The notes beneath the pieces are model-generated. The model was not told the origin of the DNA. It searched no databases and was given only the letters and a program-made list of their open reading frames with translations. Made by a program: the position numbers and the translations under genes. A stretch of DNA of 64,000 nt from CAVVEQ01 sp963802095 (lineage in GTDB: Bacteria; Chloroflexota; Anaerolineae; Anaerolineales; Anaerolineaceae): contig CAWDHI010000002.1 of assembly GCA_963802095.1 (NCBI GenBank), forward strand, positions 256,946-320,945. The letters run 5' to 3'. This document shows, one piece after another, positions 16,920 through 26,338 of this stretch. Each line of letters begins with the position of its first letter. Position 1 is the first letter of the stretch.

Positions 16920-18233
16920 TCAGGCAAGCATATCGACCGTTTTCATTTCCAATTCGTCCGCTTCTGCCACCCGGATTCCCTCTTCCAGGTTGACCTTCGT
17001 CAAGATGTAGATCCCGACCGCAAAGAAGATCACCAGTGAAACAATGCTCAAACGGCTGTTACCCATGGCCGTGGAAACCAAAGCAAAGAGCAGGGGACCC
17101 AGGATGGATGCAAATTTCTCGAAAACGCTGAAAAAACCATAGAATTCAGCCGACTTGCTTTTCGGGATCATCTTCCCTATCATGGACCGGCTGAGCGCCT
17201 GGCTGCCGCCCTGAACCGTGGCAACCAGGACCCCAAGTACCCAGAATTGCCATTCCTGGTACATGAAATAACCCAATACCGAAATACCTGTGTAAACACA
17301 AAGCGTGATGATGATCGAGCGGATCGTGCCCAGTTTCTTCGCCAGATATCCAAAGAGGATAGCAAAAGGCGCCGCCAGGAATTGGACCATCAGCAGGGTG
17401 CCGATCAGGGTGGTTTCTCCAAATCCGAGTTCGTTTCCGTATGCCGTCGCCATAACAATGATCGTACCGATCCCGTTGGCATACACCCAGAACGCGAGCA
17501 TGCCCAGGGAGAGATCGCGGTAATGGCGGATATCCCGGAATGTTTGACCAAGGCGGCTGAAACTGGCGGTCAACGGTTTCATGTTTTCCTCACCTGCTTC
17601 GATCCGCCTTGGGGGCTCTTTGACATGCCGGAGGAGCGGCAGGGTGAAAACGAACCACCAGATCGCCACGGTGACAAAACACAGGCGGGTCAACAGGGCT
17701 TTATCCAGTCCCAGCGCATCCGGCAGAACCAGGATCATCGCCAGGTTGATGGCCAGAAGAATTCCACCCCCGATGTAGCCCATCGCGTACCCGCGCGAGG
17801 AGACCTGGTCGATCTCATCCGGCCGGGCCACATGCGGCAGCAAACCGTCATAATAGACGAGGCTGCCCGCAAAGCCAATTTGTCCGAAAATGAAGAGAAG
17901 AGAGGCCAGCAGCCAATCCCCGGTCTGGATAAAGTACAGCAACGCCGTGGCAGTAACACCAACGGCCATGAAGATCGCCAGGAAGCGCTTCTTGGCCCCG
18001 GTGAAATCCGCCACCGCACCCAGGATTGGGCTGATGATCGCTGCGATGAGCGCGGAGATGGAGGAAGTGAACCCCCAGTAGGCGGTGGCAATATTCGGAG
18101 CGAGCCCGGCAGCAGCAACCGAGGTGTAATAAACAGGCAGGACCGCCGCCATGATGGTGGTGACGAAGGCAGAATTCGCCCAGTCATACATCGTCCAGGC
18201 CCAGATTGCTTTTTTATGCAGTTTCTCTTCCAT
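16920..18233 (-). CDS. UMF1/Atg22-type MFS transporter
   Basis: A 437-residue major-facilitator protein with about 12 membrane segments. The N-terminus (AIWAWTMYDWANSAFVTTI) is the signature of the UMF1 (Atg22-like) family. Other typical parts are the GAVADFTGAKKRFLA loop between helices 2 and 3, and the GGSQALSRSMIGKMIPKSKSAEFYGFF region. The substrate is unknown; vacuolar Atg22 exports amino acids. It converges on the ABC efflux operon, with the IS between them, and is probably monocistronic. Confidence 0.9.
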   Translation of the reverse strand: MEEKLHKKAIWAWTMYDWANSAFVTTIMAAVLPVYYTSVAAAGLAPNIATAYWGFTSSISALIAAIISPILGAVADFTGAKKRFLAIFMAVGVTATALLYFIQTGDWLLASLLFIFGQIGFAGSLVYYDGLLPHVARPDEIDQVSSRGYAMGYIGGGILLAINLAMILVLPDALGLDKALLTRLCFVTVAIWWFVFTLPLLRHVKEPPRRIEAGEENMKPLTASFSRLGQTFRDIRHYRDLSLGMLAFWVYANGIGTIIVMATAYGNELGFGETTLIGTLLMVQFLAAPFAILFGYLAKKLGTIRSIIITLCVYTGISVLGYFMYQEWQFWVLGVLVATVQGGSQALSRSMIGKMIPKSKSAEFYGFFSVFEKFASILGPLLFALVSTAMGNSRLSIVSLVIFFAVGIYILTKVNLEEGIRVAEADELEMKTVDMLA

Positions 18234-18526
18234 ATCGAAACCTCCAACCTTGGATGAATTATCAAATATTATACAGAATAATTTTGGAATGTGTCTTTAT
18301 CATTCCGTTAATGATAAATATAATCGATAGACATTTTTTTGTTTTTTAGGGAAACACAGGGAATGATTACCATGGTTCGAGTTTTCGGTTTTGTAAGGAC
18401 AATCGGATCAAATTAATATATAATTAATCTGAAGCCTGATCCGGTTGTATTAATGTATTTAATCCTGGGTCCGATGATTGAAATAATATTGGTTGAAATC
18501 AAGAAAACAGGAAAAGGGGTTATTTT

Positions 18527-21500
18527 ATGAAGCAAATCACACGCCTGGTACTGCTAATATCCATCCTATTCAGCGCGCTGTTCCTCCAGCCACCCCAGGT
18601 GGTGCGGGCAGCGAACTTCCCGGCGCAGATGAACAAGAGCTTCACCCCGATCTCCATCGTTGCGGGTGGAACCTCTGTTTTAAGTGTGACCATTTATAAC
18701 CCGAATTCGTTCGAACTAACCTCTGCCCACTACCACGATTTTTTTCCGGCTGGCATCATAGTAAATAATCCATTAATTTATTCGAATTCCTGCGGCGGGT
18801 CAGTTTTGGATGGCTCAGGCGGTGCCTTAGGTGCTGGGGACACTTCTTTTCAACTTATTGGTGGAACCGTTCCACGCCAATTAGGTGCAAATCCCGGGGA
18901 GTGCACGGTTACCGTGGAAGTTACCTCAACAACGCCCGGAAATCTGATCAATACGATTCCTGCCAATGAGCTTGAATCCGAAGGCGACGATGGGGGTGTC
19001 ATTGTCCCGATCACAAATGCGACCCCTGCCAGCGCTACCCTGCAGGTCGCAACCGTACTTCCCCCCTCATTAAGCAAATCATTCGCCCCGAATACAATCG
19101 CTGTTGGTGCATTCAGCACATTGACGATTAATATCATCAACAACGACCCAACTACCACCCTGACCGAGACCGCACTGACGGATTTTTTACCGACGAATCT
19201 GGTCCTGGCAAATCCCGCCAATCCTACAACGAGTATCGATTGCGGAACAGGGACAGTCACAGCCATCCCTGGGGCAACATCTTTGACCCTGAACAACGCC
19301 CAGATCGGACCCCTAAGAACATGTACGATCACGGCGAGGGTTGCCTCAGCTGTGCAAGGGGCATATTCCAATACGATCCCGGCTGGTCCTGCCGGTCTGG
19401 GCTCCATCCAAACCCGGCAGGGGGTTACAAATGCATCCCCTGCCACGGCTAACTTGAACGTCCAGGCCTTCACAATGACCAAAGCCTTTTCTCCGGCTTC
19501 AATCCCTGCCGGGGGCACCAGCACCCTTACCATAAGCATTCTGAACAGGGCTAATTTCGCTTACACAAATGTTGGTTTATATGATGATCTTTACCCCCTG
19601 TCCGGTAACAATCTGGAATTCATTCCCGGTTCAGCCAGTTTCACGAATTGTGGAGGGATGGCTGCTTCGGTAACGAACACCGGTCTGCCGAGTACGGTCA
19701 ATAACCGGGCAGATTTTACCGGAGGATCAATTTCATCAGGTGCAACCTGTTCCATCCAAATCAGCGTCAGGTCGTTCCAGCGGACTCCCGCAGGTTCCTA
19801 TACGAATACCATTCCTGCTGGGCGGATCACGACTGCGGAAGGCGCGACAAATGACCAACCTGTTTCATCAACCCTGGGGGTGACCGGGCTTTCCATCTCA
19901 AAATCATTCGTCCCGAACTCGATCCCCTTTGGTGGCATAAGCAGGCTGACTATCTCCATTAACAATCCTTCACCATTGCCGTATTCGGTGACAAGTTTGC
20001 TGGATGATTTAAACAGCCCAACTAATTCTTACGTGTCAATCGCGCCAACTCCAAATACGAACACTACTTGTGTGGGTGGCATTGTCACGACCGGTCCCCG
20101 CACTGTCACGCTAAATGGAGGTACGGTTCCTGCAGCTGGGAGTTGCAACTTTTCAGTTGACGTTATCGGCACAACGGTAGGTAATAATCGTACCAACACG
20201 ATACCCGCAGGCAGATTGACGACCGTGGAAGGGGGAACAAATGCATCGCCAGCAACTGCTTTGATCAGTATAACGAATGTGTTGCCAACGAGTACCAAGG
20301 CCTTTACCGGTGTGAGTGGGAATAACCAAATTGTAGCCGGCGGTACAAGCACCTTGACGATCACCTTAACCAATCCAGCTGGTGCTACGGCCTTAACCAA
20401 CCTGGGCTTTATCGATAACCTGGCCACAACCGGAACCGGTCTGGTGTTCACTTCCCTCACCAGCAATACTTGCGGAGGCGTTGTAAACGGCGCAGGTACC
20501 CAGGTGATTACTTTAAGCGGAGGTTCGCTCGCAGGCGGATCCCCTGCACATTCTTGTTCAGTAGTAGTTGTCGTAACCATGCCACTGAACACGAACGGGA
20601 GGACTGTTACCAATACGATCCTCCGAACTGACATCACCAATGATCAAAACCTACGACCCGCGGCGAATATCACGCGAACCCTTGTAATTCGCGCAGTAGA
20701 TTTGCAGGGAAAAACCTTCACGCCATCAACTTTTCAATCCGGCGGTACCAGCAGCCTGGTGATCACCCTGCAAAACTTCACCGGTACCCCGCTAACGGTT
20801 AATACGTTAACTGATAATCTTGCACTACCAACTAACTCGAATTTGTCAATAGCTGCCTATCCGCCAGCAGCAGCACCAAGCACGACTTGTACCGGGGGAA
20901 CCATTACCGCCATTGCCGGGACGCAGCTGATCACCCTTACAGGTGGCACAATCCCGGTCGGGGTTTCACCGACTTTTTCCAACCCTGGTACTTGTACCGT
21001 CACGATTCCTGTTACCGGAACTCTGGTGGGGGGGCCGTATACCAATACAATCCCGATCGGAAATTTAACCACAACCCAGGGTCCGAGCAGCCGGACTGCA
21101 CGAACAGCAACCGTCACAATATATGCACCTGGAGCAGGTGTAACTCTGACCAAAGCGTTTGGAACCAACCCGGTCAACGCGGGTAGTAATTCCCTTATGA
21201 CGCTTACAATCTCTCCACCTGCCGATACGAACCTGACTAATTTTTCCATAACTGATTCCTTCCCAGCGAATATGGTCGTTGGAAATCCACCCAGCGCACA
21301 GGTAGTTTCGGGATGCGGCGGGTTGGTTTTCAATCCAGCGCCTGTCACCGGCGATACTTCCATCCAGGCTACCGGTGGAACCATCACAACTGGTACGAAC
21401 TGCATCCTCCGGGTCAATGTTCGTGGAAATTTGGGGGGGAGTTATGTGAACCGGATTCGACCGGTCGATATTACCAATAACCAAAACCGGTCCATCCCTG

Positions 21501-24500
21501 CGGATGTTACCCAAACCCTGAACGTGAATACCATAAGTACCCTGGCAGTGACCAAAAACTTCCAGCCGCCAGTGGTCAATCCAAATGGGCTCTCCACCTT
21601 GACGATTTACCTTGAGAACTCAAATACCTCTGCATTGATCAATGCAAGCCTGACCGATAATCTTCCAGGGACGGCAGCGGATGGAGTCAGGGTTGCCCCC
21701 ACTCCGAATGCGAGCACAACTTGTGGTGCAGGTGTGATTACAGCGAACCCTGGTGCGGGTGTCATTTCCATGGCTGGGGGGACAATCCCAGCGCGGGTGG
21801 GATCCGTCAATGGGCTGTGTTCCATCAGGGTAAATGTACAGGGGAAGCGTACCAGTGCCGCCCTACCCTTTACTTACACTAACAACATCCCAGTCACCAA
21901 TGTCAGCGCGAGAAACCAGGATACCGGCGAGATCATGAATTCAACATCGCCTGCTTCCGCCAACCTCACGATAGCTACCCTCTTCATAAATGTCGTAAAA
22001 GGTTTCGACCCCCTTACCGTTTTCGGCGGTTCTGCATCGACGTTGAGCGTTCAGCTGATCAATCCCAACAACGCTGCCTTGAGCGGGATTGCTTTTACCG
22101 ATAACATGCCTGCCGGGATGATCATCGCCAACCCAGCCGATTTGAATGTTGGCACTTGCGGCGGAACTCTCGTTGGAGTTCCCGGTGCGAGTACATTTTC
22201 CTTTAGCGGCGGCAGCCTCCCAGCTTCCACGAGTTGTACAGTGACCCTCAGCGCCACCATGACAGCCAATGGCAACCTTACAAATACCATTTATGCCGGA
22301 GAGGTGACTACTTTTAATGGGGCTAGCAACACCCAGGATGCATCAGCCACACTAACGAACCTCCCTGGTGCCAGCGTTAGCAAATTCTTTGCTCCCAACC
22401 CGATCTACGCCGGGCAATACTCGCTGCTCACAATCACTATTCAAAACACAGGAAATATCGACCTGAGCGGGATGGGGTTAATTGATAATCTTGCTTCAAC
22501 CGGTTCCCCCAATGTTTTAATAGCAGGTGGTTCCGCCCCTGCTCCTGTAAATAATTGCGGGGGATCGCTCACTGCAGACCCGGGAACCCAACTTATCCAA
22601 CTTGTGAATGGCGTTCTTCTTGGCAGCACATCCTGTACGCTCGTTATTCCCGTAACCAGTACTGTTCCAGGAAATTATCAAAACACGATTCCCATAAGCA
22701 CACTCGTAACAAATGAAGGTGCTACAAATGCCCTGCCTGCAAGAGATACATTAAGAGTACTTGCGCTCGCCTCCCTCGGCGACTTCGTCTGGAATGACAC
22801 CAACGCCAACGGCATCCAGGATGCAGGCGAACCCGGGATCGCAGGCGTCACCGTCAACCTGCGGGATTCCGGCGGCAACACCATTGACACCACCACCACC
22901 GACGCCACCGGCTTCTATCAATTCACCGGCCTCACCCCCGGTACCTACTCCGTGGAGTTCGTCAACCCCGGCGGCTATACCTTCTCCCCCGCCGATCAGG
23001 GCGGCAACGATGCCCTCGATTCCGACGCAGATACCACCACCGGCATCACCCCCAACGTCACCCTCGCCTCCGGGGAGAATAACCCCACCATCGACGCGGG
23101 CCTCTATCAGCTCGCCTCCCTCGGCGACTTCGTCTGGAATGACACCAACGCCAACGGCATCCAGGATGCAGGCGAACCCGGGATCGCAGGCGTCACCGTC
23201 AACCTGCGGGATTCCGGCGGCAACACCATTGACACCACCACCACCGACGCCACCGGCTTCTATCAATTCACCGGCCTCACCCCCGGTACCTACTCCGTGG
23301 AGTTCGTCAACCCCGGCGGCTATACCTTCTCCCCCGCCGATCAGGGCGGCAACGATGCCCTCGATTCCGACGCAGATACCACCACCGGCATCACCCCCAA
23401 CGTCACCCTCGCCTCCGGGGAGAATAACCCCACCATCGACGCGGGCCTCTATCAGCTCGCCTCCCTCGGCGACTTCGTCTGGAATGACACCAACGCCAAC
23501 GGCATCCAGGATGCAGGCGAACCCGGGATCGCAGGCGTCACCGTCAACCTGCGGGATTCCGGCGGCAACACCATTGACACCACCACCACCGACGCCACCG
23601 GCTTCTATCAATTCACCGGCCTCACCCCCGGTACCTACTCCGTGGAGTTCGTCAACCCCGGCGGCTATACCTTCTCCCCCGCCGATCAGGGCGGCAACGA
23701 TGCCCTCGATTCCGACGCAGATACCACCACCGGCATCACCCCCAACGTCACCCTCGCCTCCGGGGAGAATAACCCCACCATCGACGCGGGCCTCTATCAG
23801 CTCGCCTCCCTCGGCGACTTCGTCTGGAATGACACCAACGCCAACGGCATCCAGGATGCAGGCGAACCCGGGATCGCAGGCGTCACCGTCAACCTGCGGG
23901 ATTCCGGCGGCAACACCATTGACACCACCACCACCGACGCCACCGGCTTCTATCAATTCACCGGCCTCACCCCCGGTACCTACTCCGTGGAGTTCGTCAA
24001 CCCCGGCGGCTATACCTTCTCCCCCGCCGATCAGGGCGGCAACGATGCCCTCGATTCCGACGCAGATACCACCACCGGCATCACCCCCAACGTCACCCTC
24101 GCCTCCGGGGAGAATAACCCCACCATCGACGCGGGCCTCTATCAGCTCGCCTCCCTCGGCGACTTCGTCTGGAATGACACCAACGCCAACGGCATCCAGG
24201 ATGCAGGCGAACCCGGGATCGCAGGCGTCACCGTCAACCTGCGGGATTCCGGCGGCAACACCATTGACACCACCACCACCGACGCCACCGGCTTCTATCA
24301 ATTCACCGGCCTCACCCCCGGTACCTACTCCGTGGAGTTCGTCAACCCCGGCGGCTATACCTTCTCCCCCGCCGATCAGGGCGGCAACGATGCCCTCGAT
24401 TCCGACGCAGATACCACCACCGGCATCACCCCCAACGTCACCCTCGCCTCCGGGGAGAATAACCCCACCATCGACGCGGGCCTCTATCAGCTCGCCTCCC

Positions 24501-26140
24501 TCGGCGACTTCGTCTGGAATGACACCAACGCCAACGGCATCCAGGATGCAGGCGAACCCGGGATCGCAGGCGTCACCGTCAACCTGCGGGATTCCGGCGG
24601 CAACACCATTGACACCACCACCACCGACGCCACCGGCTTCTATCAATTCACCGGCCTCACCCCCGGTACCTACTCCGTGGAGTTCGTCAACCCCGGCGGC
24701 TATACCTTCTCCCCCGCCGATCAGGGCGGCAACGATGCCCTCGATTCCGACGCAGATACCACCACCGGCATCACCCCCAACGTCACCCTCGCCTCCGGGG
24801 AGAATAACCCCACCATCGACGCGGGCCTCTATCAACCGGAGATCAATGTAACCAAAGTTCTAAGTGCAGTAACTTTCACCAACCCCGATATCGCCCGCAT
24901 GACCTACACGATCACGATCGGTCCAAACGCCATTCCACTGACTGACATCCAGGCAGTTGATGACCTGGAGGACGCTTTCACTCCCCAAAGCTTCGCGGTC
25001 ATCAGTCTGACAGCCACAAACCTGACTGAGAATCCCGCATATGATGGTTTGACCGGTTCAGATACGAATTTACTGAGCGGCACTGATTCACTTGACGAGG
25101 GAGAAACTGGTGTTATCACCCTGGTTGTGGATCTTACTCTGAACACGAATGACCCCACTGCAACGTATGTCAATGAAGTTATCGCGAGTGGTCGGCCACC
25201 AACCGGTCCACGCGTCTCAGATAATAGTTCCGCGACCGGACCTCTGTTCGCCGATCCGGCTGTTACAAAGAGTGGGGACCCCACCCGGGTTTTCGTAGGC
25301 GAGCTTGTCACCTTCACTTTGACGGTTTCAAATAATGGCAATCAGACCGCCACCGATGTGGTTGTTGTAGACCCCCTACCATCCAATATGAGCGTTTTTT
25401 CCGCCGTTTCAGTCCCACCCCATACAATAACAATCATCCCTCCACGGACAGTTCAGGTGGATATCGGGGATATGGATCCGGATGATGTCGTCACGATCAC
25501 GATTGTTGCCCGGGTGAATAGTACTGGTACGCCTCCGATCATTAACCAGGTTGAGCTCACCACAACCTCGCCCACGGACTTTGACCCGAATAACCGGTCT
25601 TCAATCACGCTGGAAGTTCTGCAGCCCAGTCTGCCTGAAACAGGTTTCGCCCCCGGTAAGCTCACCAGGATCCCTGCGCAACCTCCGTCGATCGTGTATT
25701 CCACCAATGACGAGCTCTCGTTATCGATCCCCTCACTGAAAATCCACCTTCCGATCGTGGGTGTTCCCAAAAGCGGGGATAGCTGGGATGTGACCTGGCT
25801 GGGTAACCGCGCAGGCTGGCTTAATGGAACCTCCTACCCCACCTGGGATGGGAATAGCGTCATCACCGGGCATGTTTATCTTTCCAACGGTTTGGCGGGT
25901 CCCTTCCTCAACATCGGAAAGTTGAATTATGGCGACCGCGTGATCGTACGTGCCTACGGTAAGGATTACACATACGAAGTTCGCTCCGTGCGAACGATCA
26001 AGCCTTACGAAGTGGCCACCGCTCTCCGTCATGAAGACCGTTCCTGGATCACCCTCCTGACTTGCAAGGGTTTCAACGAGGATTCGGGGAATTATGACCT
26101 GCGTACCGTCGTACGGGCAGTCCTTGTCTCTGTAAAATAA
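18527..26140 (+). CDS. Giant repeat surface protein with LPETG motif and fused C-terminal sortase
   Basis: A 2537-residue secreted protein. A signal peptide (residues 1 to about 29, ending VVRA) is followed by ten DUF11-like modules of about 120-150 residues, each starting with a K-x-F-x-P-like motif and carrying one Cys pair. Six identical 115-residue SdrD/Cna_B-like repeats follow (1414-2103), each with an EF-hand-like loop DTNANGIQDAGE. Two Cys-free modules come next (the second a canonical DUF11), then LPETG at 2369-2373. The C-terminus (about 2395-2537) is a sortase: TGHVY gives His2449, LLTCKG gives Cys2513, and Arg2526 is spaced 13 residues from the Cys as in SrtA. No C-terminal membrane helix follows. 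Self-processing at LPETG to anchor the repeat array is inferred. The 293-base upstream region is AT-rich with a TATAAT at 18419. Confidence 0.93.
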   Translation: MKQITRLVLLISILFSALFLQPPQVVRAANFPAQMNKSFTPISIVAGGTSVLSVTIYNPNSFELTSAHYHDFFPAGIIVNNPLIYSNSCGGSVLDGSGGALGAGDTSFQLIGGTVPRQLGANPGECTVTVEVTSTTPGNLINTIPANELESEGDDGGVIVPITNATPASATLQVATVLPPSLSKSFAPNTIAVGAFSTLTINIINNDPTTTLTETALTDFLPTNLVLANPANPTTSIDCGTGTVTAIPGATSLTLNNAQIGPLRTCTITARVASAVQGAYSNTIPAGPAGLGSIQTRQGVTNASPATANLNVQAFTMTKAFSPASIPAGGTSTLTISILNRANFAYTNVGLYDDLYPLSGNNLEFIPGSASFTNCGGMAASVTNTGLPSTVNNRADFTGGSISSGATCSIQISVRSFQRTPAGSYTNTIPAGRITTAEGATNDQPVSSTLGVTGLSISKSFVPNSIPFGGISRLTISINNPSPLPYSVTSLLDDLNSPTNSYVSIAPTPNTNTTCVGGIVTTGPRTVTLNGGTVPAAGSCNFSVDVIGTTVGNNRTNTIPAGRLTTVEGGTNASPATALISITNVLPTSTKAFTGVSGNNQIVAGGTSTLTITLTNPAGATALTNLGFIDNLATTGTGLVFTSLTSNTCGGVVNGAGTQVITLSGGSLAGGSPAHSCSVVVVVTMPLNTNGRTVTNTILRTDITNDQNLRPAANITRTLVIRAVDLQGKTFTPSTFQSGGTSSLVITLQNFTGTPLTVNTLTDNLALPTNSNLSIAAYPPAAAPSTTCTGGTITAIAGTQLITLTGGTIPVGVSPTFSNPGTCTVTIPVTGTLVGGPYTNTIPIGNLTTTQGPSSRTARTATVTIYAPGAGVTLTKAFGTNPVNAGSNSLMTLTISPPADTNLTNFSITDSFPANMVVGNPPSAQVVSGCGGLVFNPAPVTGDTSIQATGGTITTGTNCILRVNVRGNLGGSYVNRIRPVDITNNQNRSIPADVTQTLNVNTISTLAVTKNFQPPVVNPNGLSTLTIYLENSNTSALINASLTDNLPGTAADGVRVAPTPNASTTCGAGVITANPGAGVISMAGGTIPARVGSVNGLCSIRVNVQGKRTSAALPFTYTNNIPVTNVSARNQDTGEIMNSTSPASANLTIATLFINVVKGFDPLTVFGGSASTLSVQLINPNNAALSGIAFTDNMPAGMIIANPADLNVGTCGGTLVGVPGASTFSFSGGSLPASTSCTVTLSATMTANGNLTNTIYAGEVTTFNGASNTQDASATLTNLPGASVSKFFAPNPIYAGQYSLLTITIQNTGNIDLSGMGLIDNLASTGSPNVLIAGGSAPAPVNNCGGSLTADPGTQLIQLVNGVLLGSTSCTLVIPVTSTVPGNYQNTIPISTLVTNEGATNALPARDTLRVLALASLGDFVWNDTNANGIQDAGEPGIAGVTVNLRDSGGNTIDTTTTDATGFYQFTGLTPGTYSVEFVNPGGYTFSPADQGGNDALDSDADTTTGITPNVTLASGENNPTIDAGLYQLASLGDFVWNDTNANGIQDAGEPGIAGVTVNLRDSGGNTIDTTTTDATGFYQFTGLTPGTYSVEFVNPGGYTFSPADQGGNDALDSDADTTTGITPNVTLASGENNPTIDAGLYQLASLGDFVWNDTNANGIQDAGEPGIAGVTVNLRDSGGNTIDTTTTDATGFYQFTGLTPGTYSVEFVNPGGYTFSPADQGGNDALDSDADTTTGITPNVTLASGENNPTIDAGLYQLASLGDFVWNDTNANGIQDAGEPGIAGVTVNLRDSGGNTIDTTTTDATGFYQFTGLTPGTYSVEFVNPGGYTFSPADQGGNDALDSDADTTTGITPNVTLASGENNPTIDAGLYQLASLGDFVWNDTNANGIQDAGEPGIAGVTVNLRDSGGNTIDTTTTDATGFYQFTGLTPGTYSVEFVNPGGYTFSPADQGGNDALDSDADTTTGITPNVTLASGENNPTIDAGLYQLASLGDFVWNDTNANGIQDAGEPGIAGVTVNLRDSGGNTIDTTTTDATGFYQFTGLTPGTYSVEFVNPGGYTFSPADQGGNDALDSDADTTTGITPNVTLASGENNPTIDAGLYQPEINVTKVLSAVTFTNPDIARMTYTITIGPNAIPLTDIQAVDDLEDAFTPQSFAVISLTATNLTENPAYDGLTGSDTNLLSGTDSLDEGETGVITLVVDLTLNTNDPTATYVNEVIASGRPPTGPRVSDNSSATGPLFADPAVTKSGDPTRVFVGELVTFTLTVSNNGNQTATDVVVVDPLPSNMSVFSAVSVPPHTITIIPPRTVQVDIGDMDPDDVVTITIVARVNSTGTPPIINQVELTTTSPTDFDPNNRSSITLEVLQPSLPETGFAPGKLTRIPAQPPSIVYSTNDELSLSIPSLKIHLPIVGVPKSGDSWDVTWLGNRAGWLNGTSYPTWDGNSVITGHVYLSNGLAGPFLNIGKLNYGDRVIVRAYGKDYTYEVRSVRTIKPYEVATALRHEDRSWITLLTCKGFNEDSGNYDLRTVVRAVLVSVK
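22766..24835 (+). repeat. Six tandem 345-bp repeats (SdrD B-like modules)
   Basis: Units begin at 22766, 23111, 23456, 23801, 24146 and 24491, each exactly 345 bp (115 codons). As far as I can read they are identical at the nucleotide level, except for the last base or two of the final unit (CAA instead of CAG). Codon use is much richer in C-ending codons than in the flanking DUF11 modules. This points to recent tandem expansion or ongoing homogenisation. True copy number could differ if the assembly collapsed units. Confidence 0.97.
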
Positions 26141-26165
26141 CGCCCCCTTTATCGGAAAAGAATTC

Positions 26166-26197
26166 AGACCAGGCATATCCTTAGCCTGGTCTTTTTT
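26166..26197 (+). terminator. Strong rho-independent terminator after the sortase-fusion gene
   Basis: A 9-bp stem AGACCAGGC / GCCTGGTCT with a 9-base loop, followed directly by a run of T residues. It lies about 25 bases after the stop codon. Confidence 0.92.
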
Positions 26198-26338
26198 ATG
26201 GAGTTTTCACTTTGACGATTGATTATTAGTACTTTTGTTCTATAATAGAGATGTCGTCGATGCTGAATAACAGCCAGTGAACCTAAAAAACGTCGGGTGA
26301 TATAATGAGTGGCATTTTCTCAGGAGAAAAATAAACCT

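Noticed and set aside
17247..18257. 336-codon open frame opposite the UMF1 transporter
   Set aside because: It is antisense to a well-supported MFS gene, has a biased charged composition and no recognisable domain.
22766..24835. CRISPR-like regular spacing
   Set aside because: Units are 345 bp, contiguous and coding; there are no short repeats with variable spacers.
22751..24851. Very long open frames on both strands across the repeat array (about 694-696 codons each)
   Set aside because: The repeat unit is a multiple of three and GC-rich without stops in these frames, so they are open by construction. Their Pro/Ser- or Gly-rich translations have no domain, and the main frame is clearly coding.
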